This document shows, piece after piece, positions 34,741-42,790 of a stretch of 64,000 nt of DNA. The stretch's first letter is position 1. The number at the start of each line of letters is the position of its first letter. Under the pieces are notes generated by a model that saw nothing but the letters and a program-made list of their open reading frames with translations, searched no databases and was not told where the DNA came from. This stretch comes from Ruminococcus gauvreauii. Lineage in GTDB: Bacteria; Bacillota; Clostridia; Lachnospirales; Lachnospiraceae. A program made the position numbers and the translations under genes. The stretch covers positions 3,596,001 to 3,660,000 of the forward strand of contig NZ_CP102290.1 in assembly GCF_025151995.1 (NCBI RefSeq). Reading direction: 5' to 3'.

Positions 34741-36855
34741 ATGAAAAAAGGAAAAAGGGCATACAGCGAACAGGCGATCGAAGAAGTTTTCAGAGAACGC
34801 GAGAGTTTTCTGGTGGTGGGACTCACCGGTCGAATCGGGTCAGGCTGTACATCGGCCAGCGAAATTTTTGCAAAGGATGCGCGTTCGCTGAATTTACCGC
34901 ATGCTGCACCTGTGCCTCATATGAAGGACAGGGGGTTTCAGAATCAGCAGAGGCAGGAGAGGATCATTGAGCGTTATGCAATGGCCGGGCATTGGCAGGC
35001 ATTTGATATTGTGAAGGTCAGAGATGTTCTGACTTCGTTCGTGCTGGAAAATCTGGGTGGATTTGCAAATCTGGTAGCCAGATTGACGGGAGGAAGGCAG
35101 GGGGACCTGATTCAAAAGCTGAAAAGTGAGTATTGCAAATGGCTGGACAGCGATAATTCCCGCAGAGTGAAAAAGGTATTTCAAAAAGGATATTCTTTTG
35201 AAAAAATGATAGAACTGAACATTGACCTCTGGAGGAAGATGGAGGACAATCATCACATTATAAAAACCAGCAATATCACAAGCAGGCATTTTTGCTTTGT
35301 CGCGATGGTATTGCCGGAAATCAGCAATATGATCCGCAGGCTGTTGATTTCCGAAGACAACTTTTTGTATACGCGGACATATCAGAATGTGGGAAACATA
35401 GTGAGAACTTTTGGAGAGCTGGACACATCGGGGAACAGGGATATACAGGAGCCCGGAGCCATTTTTTGTGTTGCCAGGCGCATCAACTATATTATCAAGA
35501 TGTATCGGAAAAAGGACTGGTTCTTATTAAGTGAGGAGGAACAAAAGAAACAGGAAATACATTCGTCTCCTGTCAGGATCGTGATCGACAGTATCAAAAA
35601 CCTGTTTGAAGCGATTTATCTGCGGGACAGGTATTCAGCATTCTATCTGTTTGCCATCTCTGTCAGTGAGAATAAGCGCCAGGAGTTTCTCCAGGCAAAG
35701 GACTTTGATCTGGAAAAACCAGAGCTGCGGATCATCGATTACTGTGAGCGGCCGAGTGAGGCAAGAAAAGCTTATCAGGAGCACTGCAAACTGAGAGGAA
35801 GGACTCCTAAGACCTCTGCAGGAGATGCTCTGTACAGTTTTTTCGAGGACATCACCTGCGGCAGTTATCCTTACGGCGTCTGGAAAGACGCGTATGATAA
35901 CGCCACCTACACGTTTAATATGCAGGATGTGGAGGCATGTATTCAGAATGCGGATATTTTTATCAATAATAACAAAAATAAAGAAGAACTGACAAAAAAC
36001 ATTGTCAAATACGTTTGCCTGATGATGCATCCAGGACTGGTTCAGCCGACGGATGACGAGCGGTGCATGCAGATTGCGCAGACGGCCAAAGTAAATTCCG
36101 GATGTGTTTCGAGACAGGTTGGGGCGGTGGTGTGTGACGACAGGTCAAACATCTTATCGATAGGATGGAACCAGCCTTCCGCCAACAGGTGTAATGAGGT
36201 CGTTCCCTGTTTATACCGCAATTTTGAGGATTGTTATAATAAAAATGATCAGATGGCATACAGCGAACTGGAAAGAGAGGACGAAGAATTTCGAGGATAT
36301 CTGAGCAGCTGTTTCAGCGTTGACGGGAAGGATGTCTATAAAGACGTGATAAAAGAATACAGGAAGCGGCTTCAGGGGTTGCCGATGACATATTGTTTTA
36401 AAGACCTGTACTGTGATTTTATTGGTTCGAGAAACCAGGTACATACCAGGTCCCAGCATGCGGAGGAGATCGCCCTGGAAAGCAGTAACCAGAGACTGAC
36501 AGAGGGTGGGACGCTTTACACCACGTCCTGTTCCTGCGAGTTGTGCGCCAAGAAAGCGCTGCACTACGGAATAAAGAGAATGGTGTACGTTGAGCCTTAT
36601 TTCGGTATTACGGAGAAGCATGTGCTGGGATTTCCGGATGCAGACAGTCCAGACGAGGGTCAGATGGAGGTTGAACTCTTTACCGGCGCGTGCCATCGCG
36701 CGTATACACAGCTTTACTCACCCATCTTTCCGATCAAGGACGAGTTGGAGATGAGAAATGTATCATTTAAAAAACCGAAAAAGCAAAAACATCATGATCA
36801 GCCTGACCGGAGGAAAGGCAGGAAACAAAAACAGGCATTTAACGGAGCGGGTTGA
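34741..36855 (+). CDS. P-loop plus zinc deoxycytidylate-deaminase protein, AvcD/DcdV-type antiphage dCTP deaminase
   Basis: A 704-residue protein. An N-terminal P-loop kinase-like domain shows GLTGRIGSGCTS (residues 27-38), in which Cys occupies the usual Walker A Lys position. A long middle region follows. The C-terminal cytidine/deoxycytidylate deaminase domain (about 425-680) has SGCVSRQVGAVVC, the HAE zinc motif (His573, Glu575) and CELC (Cys599, Cys602). This order is that of AvcD/DcdV, which deaminate dCTP/dCMP during phage infection and starve replication. The start ATG 34741 has GAGAGGAAG upstream. A dUTPase-fold gene follows after 18 bp. The family call is good; activity is inferred. 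Confidence 0.8.
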   Translation: MKKGKRAYSEQAIEEVFRERESFLVVGLTGRIGSGCTSASEIFAKDARSLNLPHAAPVPHMKDRGFQNQQRQERIIERYAMAGHWQAFDIVKVRDVLTSFVLENLGGFANLVARLTGGRQGDLIQKLKSEYCKWLDSDNSRRVKKVFQKGYSFEKMIELNIDLWRKMEDNHHIIKTSNITSRHFCFVAMVLPEISNMIRRLLISEDNFLYTRTYQNVGNIVRTFGELDTSGNRDIQEPGAIFCVARRINYIIKMYRKKDWFLLSEEEQKKQEIHSSPVRIVIDSIKNLFEAIYLRDRYSAFYLFAISVSENKRQEFLQAKDFDLEKPELRIIDYCERPSEARKAYQEHCKLRGRTPKTSAGDALYSFFEDITCGSYPYGVWKDAYDNATYTFNMQDVEACIQNADIFINNNKNKEELTKNIVKYVCLMMHPGLVQPTDDERCMQIAQTAKVNSGCVSRQVGAVVCDDRSNILSIGWNQPSANRCNEVVPCLYRNFEDCYNKNDQMAYSELEREDEEFRGYLSSCFSVDGKDVYKDVIKEYRKRLQGLPMTYCFKDLYCDFIGSRNQVHTRSQHAEEIALESSNQRLTEGGTLYTTSCSCELCAKKALHYGIKRMVYVEPYFGITEKHVLGFPDADSPDEGQMEVELFTGACHRAYTQLYSPIFPIKDELEMRNVSFKKPKKQKHHDQPDRRKGRKQKQAFNGAG

Positions 36856-36873
36856 GAAAAGGGGGAAGAAATT

Positions 36874-38073
36874 ATGTGTGATGAACGACTGTACGGCTGT
36901 CTCTCCAGCATAGACATCAAACGTGAGGTGATCAATAATGAGATTCAGATTCTTCCTTTCCGGAAAGAAAATCTGACAGATCTGGGATATAATCTGACAC
37001 CCAGCGACTTTATATTTTCAACTGGGAAGAAAATCCTGCTGGAAGTGATGACGACAAACAGTGAGAAGTATGTCATGGTTCCGCCGAACGACACGGTATT
37101 GGTTCTGAGCAAAGAGTATGTATCCATCAGCAAGCGGATCATGGGAACCTTTCACTCAAGAGTCCGAACCGTATCCCAGGGTTTTGGGCACGTATCGACA
37201 ACATTGGATCCTGGCTGGAAGGGTTCTCTGCTGTTTGCCGTCAGCAATACGTCGTCGAAAAAGAAGAAATTTGTTCTTCAGAGCGACGGAGGAAAAGGGC
37301 TGAAGGACGTGGGCTTTGTGACGGTGATTTTTCAGTATCTTGCCACAGAACTTGCGCAGATTGAGCATGACAACAGGGCATTCCGCGTCGATATCCTCGG
37401 ACAGTATTATAATACATCAAGCTATATGAAACGAACTTATAATAAAAGTTTCCGGATTCTTAATGACATCATAGAATCCACGAGAGAAATGTCACCCGAA
37501 AAGCCGATTCAGGATGTATCCACGGAAGTCAATGAAAGACTACAGGATTTTCTCAGGGATGCGCTGCATAAATACGAGCAATCGGAGGATAACCAGGGAC
37601 TGCTGAGCGATATGAAGTGCCTGAATTATGGATTCCAGGATGTGATACATAACGCCTCATACGTTTTTGCTACTCAGATTCAGCAGGTCAGGGAAAACGC
37701 AGCCAGGGCTGAGGAGGAGGCTTCTCAGGAGAATATGGAACGATTATACTTCAGTGTCCAGGTGCTGATCGGCGGCTGCAGGGTGGAGAATAAAAATATT
37801 CGCTGGAAGTATTATACGGATGCGCTGGAGAAAAAGATAGCCGGGTATCGTATCAGTAAGAGAATGCGCCTGATCATGTTTGTGCGCAAAAGGTGGATTG
37901 TCTACGCGACCTGTGCGGTCCTCGGAATATTAGTAAGCGTGCTGCTGTGGTATTTGCTAAGTCATACGTTTGCCACAGAAGGGGAAATGACGGTTGAAAA
38001 ACTTATTCTTTCTGAAATTCCCATGATACTGGGGCAGCTCTTGGGATTTATACTGGGGCAAAATACCGCTTGA
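36874..38073 (+). CDS. dUTPase/dCTP-deaminase-fold protein with C-terminal membrane helices
   Basis: A 399-residue protein. Residues 1-170 match the trimeric dUTPase/Dcd fold: VSQGFGHVSTTLDPGWKGS (Asp112 in DPGW) and LFAVSNTSSKKK. Residues 190-320 are helical with coiled-coil character. A transmembrane helix lies near residues 346-367 (WIVYATCAVLGILVSVLLWY) and a hydrophobic end follows. The gene begins 18 bp after the deaminase gene behind AGGGGGAAG, so it is probably co-translated as its partner. It may hydrolyse or sense deoxynucleotides at the membrane. The combination is unusual; function is inferred from fold and context. Confidence 0.65.
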   Translation: MCDERLYGCLSSIDIKREVINNEIQILPFRKENLTDLGYNLTPSDFIFSTGKKILLEVMTTNSEKYVMVPPNDTVLVLSKEYVSISKRIMGTFHSRVRTVSQGFGHVSTTLDPGWKGSLLFAVSNTSSKKKKFVLQSDGGKGLKDVGFVTVIFQYLATELAQIEHDNRAFRVDILGQYYNTSSYMKRTYNKSFRILNDIIESTREMSPEKPIQDVSTEVNERLQDFLRDALHKYEQSEDNQGLLSDMKCLNYGFQDVIHNASYVFATQIQQVRENAARAEEEASQENMERLYFSVQVLIGGCRVENKNIRWKYYTDALEKKIAGYRISKRMRLIMFVRKRWIVYATCAVLGILVSVLLWYLLSHTFATEGEMTVEKLILSEIPMILGQLLGFILGQNTA

Positions 38074-38106
38074 CTCCAATATCATGAAAATGCAAATAAA
38101 ACAAAG

Positions 38107-38156
38107 AGGTCATAGAAACCACGTCATTACGCCGCTGGTTTCTATGACCTTTTTTG
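38107..38156 (+). terminator. Strong intrinsic terminator of the deaminase operon
   Basis: AGGTCATAGAAACC (38107-38120) pairs with GGTTTCTATGACCT (38137-38150), followed by a T-rich tail to 38156. The A-rich left flank lets it work in reverse too. It separates the defence operon from invertible segment C. Confidence 0.9.
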
Positions 38157-38199
38157 TTTTTCTGTCAATTCTCATATCTATTTTCCGCCAATAGTATTT

Positions 38200-38227
38200 T
38201 TTTCGCAGAATACCGAATTCTATGAAA
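38200..38227 (+). repeat. Left inverted repeat of invertible segment C
   Basis: A 28-bp sequence containing TTTTCGCAGAATACCGAATT is repeated in perfect inverted orientation at 39354-39381. It overlaps the last codons and stop (38220-38222) of the recombinase gene, so the recombinase reading frame ends within the crossover site. The sequence differs from the repeats of segment B, which suggests separate recombinase specificities. Confidence 0.92.
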
Positions 38228-39170
38228 GCGCAGTCAGTAGGTTCATCTGTTTTTTCTTAAATTCCAGCGAGGAATGAAAATAATATTCCAACGTTATTTT
38301 GATATCGGAATGCCCCAGAATCTCACTCAATGTTTTGGGATCCATCCCCGCCATGATGCACCGTGTGGCGAACGTATGGCGCAGCGTATGGAAATTCAGG
38401 TATCTGATGTCTGCCTCCTGCAGACATTTTTTATAGCGGTACTGCATCGTGCGCGGTTCCATGGGACACTGGCTGCCGGTGAGGACGTAATCGAGTCCCG
38501 TATAATTTTCCGCCAGCGTCTGTATAGATCCGTACAAAAACTCCGGTATGGGAATCATCCTTATGGAAAACACACTCTTCGGCTCTGAGATGATCAGATT
38601 TGTCTTCTTTTCGGAACTCAGATTCTCCAGAGGCAGCCGCTGAACCGTGTGCCGGATATGAATGTAACTGCCTTCGAGGTCAATATCACACCAGCGCAGA
38701 GAACACAGTTCCCCCAGCCGAAGCCCCGTATACAGGCACAGATAGATGCCAAACGTCGACAAATTCATGTTTTGTTTGATATAACTCTCCAGTTTGACCT
38801 GTTCCTCCTGAAGAAATACCCTGGCTACATTCTTTGCCTTTCCCAGTCTCAGGGACAGCGTGAGCGGCACGGGGATCAGATTCTTGCTGTGCGCCAGCTG
38901 CAGCGTATGATTCATGATCATAATGATGCACCTGAGGTTTCCCGGGGAAACTGCCGGGCCCTGCGTATATCCGTCATTTAATAAATGAAGGCGAAAGCGT
39001 TCCAACATCCGGGGTGTCATGTGTGTAATCCCGATCTCTGAAAAAAACGGGAAAATGTGATTCTGGCTCAGCTGCCTGTACTTCACGTATGTGGACAAAG
39101 CATTCCTGTCCTTTACGCTCTGAAGCCAGTAAAGAACCACATCATTAAAATAAATTTCTTCTGTCGTCAT
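38220..39170 (-). CDS. Tyrosine recombinase (phage integrase family), invertase of segment C
   Basis: A 316-residue protein with a SAM-like core-binding domain (about residues 5-100) and a catalytic domain with Arg in YTGLRLGELCSLRW, Lys in ISEPKS, FHTLRHTFATR, ILGHSDIKIT and the nucleophile Tyr in EYYFHSS. It lacks the arm-binding N-terminus of the locus B enzyme but is otherwise similar (both have HTFATRC and LxxGHS spacing). The gene lies within its own inverted repeats. Only a weak ribosome site is seen (AAAGGGG, 12 bp from the ATG). It is the likely enzyme inverting segment C. Confidence 0.9.
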   Translation of the reverse strand: MTTEEIYFNDVVLYWLQSVKDRNALSTYVKYRQLSQNHIFPFFSEIGITHMTPRMLERFRLHLLNDGYTQGPAVSPGNLRCIIMIMNHTLQLAHSKNLIPVPLTLSLRLGKAKNVARVFLQEEQVKLESYIKQNMNLSTFGIYLCLYTGLRLGELCSLRWCDIDLEGSYIHIRHTVQRLPLENLSSEKKTNLIISEPKSVFSIRMIPIPEFLYGSIQTLAENYTGLDYVLTGSQCPMEPRTMQYRYKKCLQEADIRYLNFHTLRHTFATRCIMAGMDPKTLSEILGHSDIKITLEYYFHSSLEFKKKQMNLLTALS

Positions 39171-39316
39171 AACTAGTTGTATGCCCCTTTCGTTTTTGAT
39201 TCGTTTGGCAGTTATATTACTGCTTTATTCTTATTATTATACATTTTTGCAAAAATATAGGGAATAATTCAGAAATTTTGTGATGATTTAACAATTTGGC
39301 ATTTGCAATATTACTG

Positions 39317-39345
39317 TTGCATTCTTAATTTATCTGAGGTATAAT
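39317..39345 (+). promoter_or_regulatory. Sigma-A promoter inside invertible segment C, pointing into loaP
   Basis: -35 TTGCAT (39317-39322), 17-bp spacer, -10 TATAAT (39340-39345), with expected start near 39352. It lies 9 bp inside the right repeat and 51 bp before the loaP ATG. The remaining sequence 39171-39316 is AT-rich and should carry the recombinase promoter, which I could not assign. Confidence 0.85.
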
Positions 39346-39353
39346 GATTTAGA

Positions 39354-39381
39354 TTTCATAGAATTCGGTATTCTGCGAAAA
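39354..39381 (-). repeat. Right inverted repeat of invertible segment C
   Basis: The exact reverse complement of 38200-38227, containing GAATTCGGTATTCTGCGAAA. The loaP ribosome site GGAGG (39383-39387) starts 2 bp outside, so it is unaffected by inversion. Transcripts from the internal promoter would begin at about the repeat edge. Confidence 0.92.
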
Positions 39382-39395
39382 CGGAGGTGTTGTTC

Positions 39396-39902
39396 ATGTG
39401 GTATGCGCTCAGGTGTTCCCAAGGCGAAGTGTCCGATATGTTGCAGTCCGGTCAAACGTACATAACGAATGGTAGGATACAGGACGTATTTACCTTCACA
39501 TTTGACTGCATGAAGCGTTATCAGGGACAGTGGCATACAGAAAATGCACTCATGTTTCCCAATTACATATTTCTGGAGGCAAACGACGACAGCCTCCTGT
39601 CTGAAGAATTGAAAAGCTGCCTGGAATTTGCAGACACTGAGGACGGCGCACATGCACTGTTCCGAGTGCTGCCGGAGGAAGAGCGGTTTTTGCGTTCGCT
39701 GTGCGGCGCTTCCCATCACCTTAAGTTATCCAGAGGACATATTTGTGATGGAATCACACATATCGATGAGGGACCGCTTCGGGGATTGGAGTGTTATATC
39801 AGAAAAATCGACCGCCATAAACGGATGGCGCGGCTGGAAGTTCCGCTGCACTATGTGAATAATACGATGCGGGCAGGTCTGGAAATCATCCATAAAAGTT
39901 AA
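39396..39902 (+). CDS. loaP: LoaP/NusG-family transcription antiterminator of locus C
   Basis: A 168-residue specialised NusG: MWYALRCSQGEV at the start of the NGN domain, QWHTENALMFPNYIFLEAND, then the KOW domain (DEGPLRGLECYIRKIDRHKR, RAGLEIIHKS). ATG 39396 is chosen because GGAGG lies 8 bp upstream and WYALR is the conserved family start; GTG at 39387 falls within the ribosome site. It should bind polymerase early in the operon and prevent termination over the roughly 10 kb of locus C. Compare the paralog at 16126, which has lost this ATG. Confidence 0.88.
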   Translation: MWYALRCSQGEVSDMLQSGQTYITNGRIQDVFTFTFDCMKRYQGQWHTENALMFPNYIFLEANDDSLLSEELKSCLEFADTEDGAHALFRVLPEEERFLRSLCGASHHLKLSRGHICDGITHIDEGPLRGLECYIRKIDRHKRMARLEVPLHYVNNTMRAGLEIIHKS

Positions 39903-39935
39903 GGCGATAAAAAGAAACAGCAAGAAGACGAGAAA

Positions 39936-41189
39936 ATGGAAAGTACTGCGATGAAAGACGAGTTTGTAAAGCGTGATATCCCGTTTAGTCCTCCGGATAT
40001 TACGGAGGATGAGATAAATGAGGTGGTGGATACGCTTCGTTCCGGGTGGATAACTACAGGACCGAAGACGAAAGAATTAGAAAGACTGACGGCAAAACGA
40101 TGCGGTACATCCAGGGCGGTCTGCCTGAATTCGAATACGGCCTGCGCTGAGATGACGCTTCGTATCCTGGGCATTGGCCCGGGAGACGAAGTGATCGTCC
40201 CGGCTTATACGTACACGGCTACTGCATCTGTGGTGGATCACGTGGGAGCCAGTATCGTGATGATCGACTGCGAACCCGGAAAATTCACGATGGATTATGA
40301 AAAGCTCGAGGATGCAATTACGGAAAAGACAAAAATGATTATCCCCGTGGATCTCTTCGGGATTCCCTGTGACTATGACAGGATCGGTGAGATTGTGGAG
40401 CGGAAGAGACGCTTATTTCGACCGTCCGACAACAGGATCCAGCAGGCGGTTGGACGCATCGTTGTGATGGCGGATGCGGCCCATTCTTTTGGTGCGGCAT
40501 ACAAAGGAAGGCCTGCGGGAAGTCTTGCAGACTTCACCTGCTTTTCATTCCATGCCGTAAAAAATCTGACGACTGCGGAAGGCGGTGCAGTTGTGTGGAG
40601 AGACATTCCGGGAATTGATCATGAGGAGCTCTATCACACCTATATGCTGATGAGCCTTCACGGACAAAGCAGAGACGCGCTGGCAAAGACGAAACCGGGC
40701 TCATGGGAATACGACATCGCAGGACTCTGGTTTAAGTGTAATATGACGGATGTGCATGCCGGAATCGGCCTCGGTCAGATGAAACGCTATGACAGTATGC
40801 TGAACCGGAGGAAGATCATGATCGAAAGACTGGATAGAGCGTTTTGTGATATCGGTGCAGAACCTGTGAAACATTATACGGAAGAATGGCAGTCGTCCGG
40901 GCATCTCTATGTCCTGCGTCTCTTTAAGGGGCAGGCTGCCATAGAACCGGAAATCCGCAATGATTTTATCGTCAGGATGGCGCAGCTGGGTGTGGCGGCG
41001 AATGTTCATTACAAACCGCTGCCGATGCATACGGGATATCAGGCGCTTGGATTCGATATCAGGGATTACCCCAATGCGTATGAGCAGTTCAGGAATGAGA
41101 TCACGCTGCCGATGCATACGCGCCTGAGCGATGAGGATATAGACTATCTGGCATGGGCAGTGAAGAGAGCTGCCGCGGAGTTACTGTAG
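39936..41189 (+). CDS. DegT/DnrJ/EryC1-family sugar aminotransferase
   Basis: A 417-residue PLP enzyme: FSPPDITEDEINEVVDTLRS, the cofactor pocket CLNSNTACAEMTLRILG, VMADAAHSFGA and the catalytic Lys in FSFHAVKNLTTAEGGA. It resembles 4-keto-sugar aminotransferases of the ArnB/PglE type, distinct in sequence from the locus B copy. It should make an amino-dideoxy sugar nucleotide that the PIG-L-type deacetylase, LpxD-like acyltransferase and ATP-grasp enzymes may then modify. ATG 39951 is an alternative start. Confidence 0.87.
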   Translation: MESTAMKDEFVKRDIPFSPPDITEDEINEVVDTLRSGWITTGPKTKELERLTAKRCGTSRAVCLNSNTACAEMTLRILGIGPGDEVIVPAYTYTATASVVDHVGASIVMIDCEPGKFTMDYEKLEDAITEKTKMIIPVDLFGIPCDYDRIGEIVERKRRLFRPSDNRIQQAVGRIVVMADAAHSFGAAYKGRPAGSLADFTCFSFHAVKNLTTAEGGAVVWRDIPGIDHEELYHTYMLMSLHGQSRDALAKTKPGSWEYDIAGLWFKCNMTDVHAGIGLGQMKRYDSMLNRRKIMIERLDRAFCDIGAEPVKHYTEEWQSSGHLYVLRLFKGQAAIEPEIRNDFIVRMAQLGVAANVHYKPLPMHTGYQALGFDIRDYPNAYEQFRNEITLPMHTRLSDEDIDYLAWAVKRAAAELL

Positions 41190-41230
41190 AAGATGAACAT
41201 GTTTTGCACAGAAGAAATGAGAGAAATGGA

Positions 41231-42112
41231 ATGAAGTATTTTGAGATAAATGTAAAGAAATATGCTCCCGGCAGATCATTTGACGTTTTCCGGCCCGCGT
41301 CTTTGTATTTTCCGAAAGACCATGCGGTTATGTTCGTAACGAGAGAATACATGGGATATGTAAACGCGCTGGAAGTCTGCACGAACTGCTTGGTTTTCTG
41401 GCCGGAAGAAGCCGAGGTACCCGTAAAGATAAGTGAGAGACATGCCGTGGCAGCGTGTGCTGATCCGAGAACCGAATACTGCAGGTTTTTCCGGGACAAC
41501 GGAATTACATATTATCCGGAAACCGAAGAATACAATCTGGTGAATGGGGCCTGTATTTCCCCAAAAGCCGTGATCGGATCGGGGTGCAGGATCTTTCCGG
41601 GGGCTTATATCGGCGGTGAGGTTCAATTAGGAAATGACGTTTATGTGGGAAGCGGAGCAAAATTAGTCGGCAGGATAAAAGTGGGAAATAAAGTTGTCAT
41701 TCGCGAAAATGCCGTTATCGGCGCAGACGGATTATCGACGAACCGGGACGAAGAGGGACGGGCAGTTACGATGCCGCAGTTTGGCGGCGTGGTTATCGAG
41801 GATGACGTGCAGATCGGCGCGCTGACAGTGGTTGCGAGAGGTGCAATCGATGATACCGTGATCAAAAGAGGCAGCAAAATAGATAACAGTTGTTTCATTT
41901 CTCATAACGTGATGCTGGGTGAAGACACGTTTGTCGTGGGGGAAAGTATCGTGTTCGGAAGCGCCACCACGGGGAAACAGGCATATATCTCCGGCAATTG
42001 CTGTGTGCGCGACGGTGTAAGCGTAGGAGAAAAAGCGCTGGTGGGCATGGGCGCGGTAGTTGTGAAACCAGTCCCGGACGGTGCCGTTGTCAAGGGCAAT
42101 CCCGCGAGATGA
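41231..42112 (+). CDS. LpxD-like hexapeptide acyltransferase
   Basis: A 293-residue protein. Residues 1-100 are an LpxD-like N-terminal domain (FEINVKKYAPGRSFDVFRPA). Residues 105-293 form a left-handed beta-helix (AVIGSGCRIFPGAYIGGEVQ and the closing LVGMGAVVVKPVPDGAVVKG). LpxD itself acylates lipid A glucosamine, but Gram-positive capsule loci use such proteins to N- or O-acylate sugars. The start is ATG 41231. It probably acylates the amino sugar made by the preceding enzyme. Confidence 0.8.
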   Translation: MKYFEINVKKYAPGRSFDVFRPASLYFPKDHAVMFVTREYMGYVNALEVCTNCLVFWPEEAEVPVKISERHAVAACADPRTEYCRFFRDNGITYYPETEEYNLVNGACISPKAVIGSGCRIFPGAYIGGEVQLGNDVYVGSGAKLVGRIKVGNKVVIRENAVIGADGLSTNRDEEGRAVTMPQFGGVVIEDDVQIGALTVVARGAIDDTVIKRGSKIDNSCFISHNVMLGEDTFVVGESIVFGSATTGKQAYISGNCCVRDGVSVGEKALVGMGAVVVKPVPDGAVVKGNPAR

Positions 42113-42132
42113 GCGGACTGGAGGATACTGGT

Positions 42133-42783
42133 ATGAAAAGGGTTTTAGTGGTTGCGGCTCATCCTGACGATGAACTGCTTGGAGTCGGCGGGACGGCTGC
42201 GAGGCACGCCAGCCAGGGGGACGAGGTCATGTCAGTCATCATGTGCGAGGGGGAGTCCCTGCGCTACAAAAAAGACATGGGACAGAAGACGGCGATCAGC
42301 CAGGCGGGAGAGATCCTTGGCGTCAAAGAGATACGGCAGATCGGGTTTCCCGACCAGCGGTTGGATACCGTTACGCTGACTGAGATCATTACCCCGCTGG
42401 AAAAGATCTCCGATGAGTTCAAGCCGAATATTGTGTATTGCCAGTATGGCGGAGACATTAATATGGATCATCAGCTGCTCTTTCAGGCGGCCAATGTGGC
42501 CTTTCGGCCTCTGGACGGCTGGATCGAGGACGTTTACGCCTTTTATACGGCGAGCAGCACAGAGTGGGGATTCCCCAGGACCTTTACGCCGGACACCTGG
42601 ATTGACATCACGGATACACTGGAGAAAAAGATCGAGGCATTCCTGAGTTATCACAGCGAGGTGAGAGCGTACCCGCATCCCAGGTCTGCGAAAGCGTTGG
42701 AGCATGCGGCACACTTTTGGGGGAACCAGTGCTCCATGGAAGCGGCTGAGGCGTTTATGACGGTGAGAAGTGTTAAGAGGTGA
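42133..42783 (+). CDS. PIG-L-family N-deacetylase
   Basis: A 216-residue zinc deacetylase with the family motif AAHPDDELLGVGGT (His10, Asp12, Asp13) and the distal MDHQLL. The start ATG 42133 follows GGAGG. PIG-L enzymes remove acetyl from GlcNAc-type sugars. Here it would free an amine that the neighbouring ATP-grasp or acyltransferase enzymes could derivatise. Confidence 0.87.
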   Translation: MKRVLVVAAHPDDELLGVGGTAARHASQGDEVMSVIMCEGESLRYKKDMGQKTAISQAGEILGVKEIRQIGFPDQRLDTVTLTEIITPLEKISDEFKPNIVYCQYGGDINMDHQLLFQAANVAFRPLDGWIEDVYAFYTASSTEWGFPRTFTPDTWIDITDTLEKKIEAFLSYHSEVRAYPHPRSAKALEHAAHFWGNQCSMEAAEAFMTVRSVKR

Positions 42784-42790
42784 AGGCGCT

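Larger units (their letters stand above)
38200..39381. other. Invertible DNA segment C (recombinase plus promoter), ON orientation as read
   Basis: A 1,182-bp segment bounded by perfect 28-bp inverted repeats. It holds the recombinase gene reading leftward and a rightward sigma-A promoter (39317-39345) aimed at loaP (39396). As read the locus should be transcribed. After inversion the promoter would face the terminator at 38107-38156 and the recombinase would face loaP with no terminator between them, so weak read-through would be possible. Inversion is inferred from the repeat, recombinase and promoter arrangement. Confidence 0.85.
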
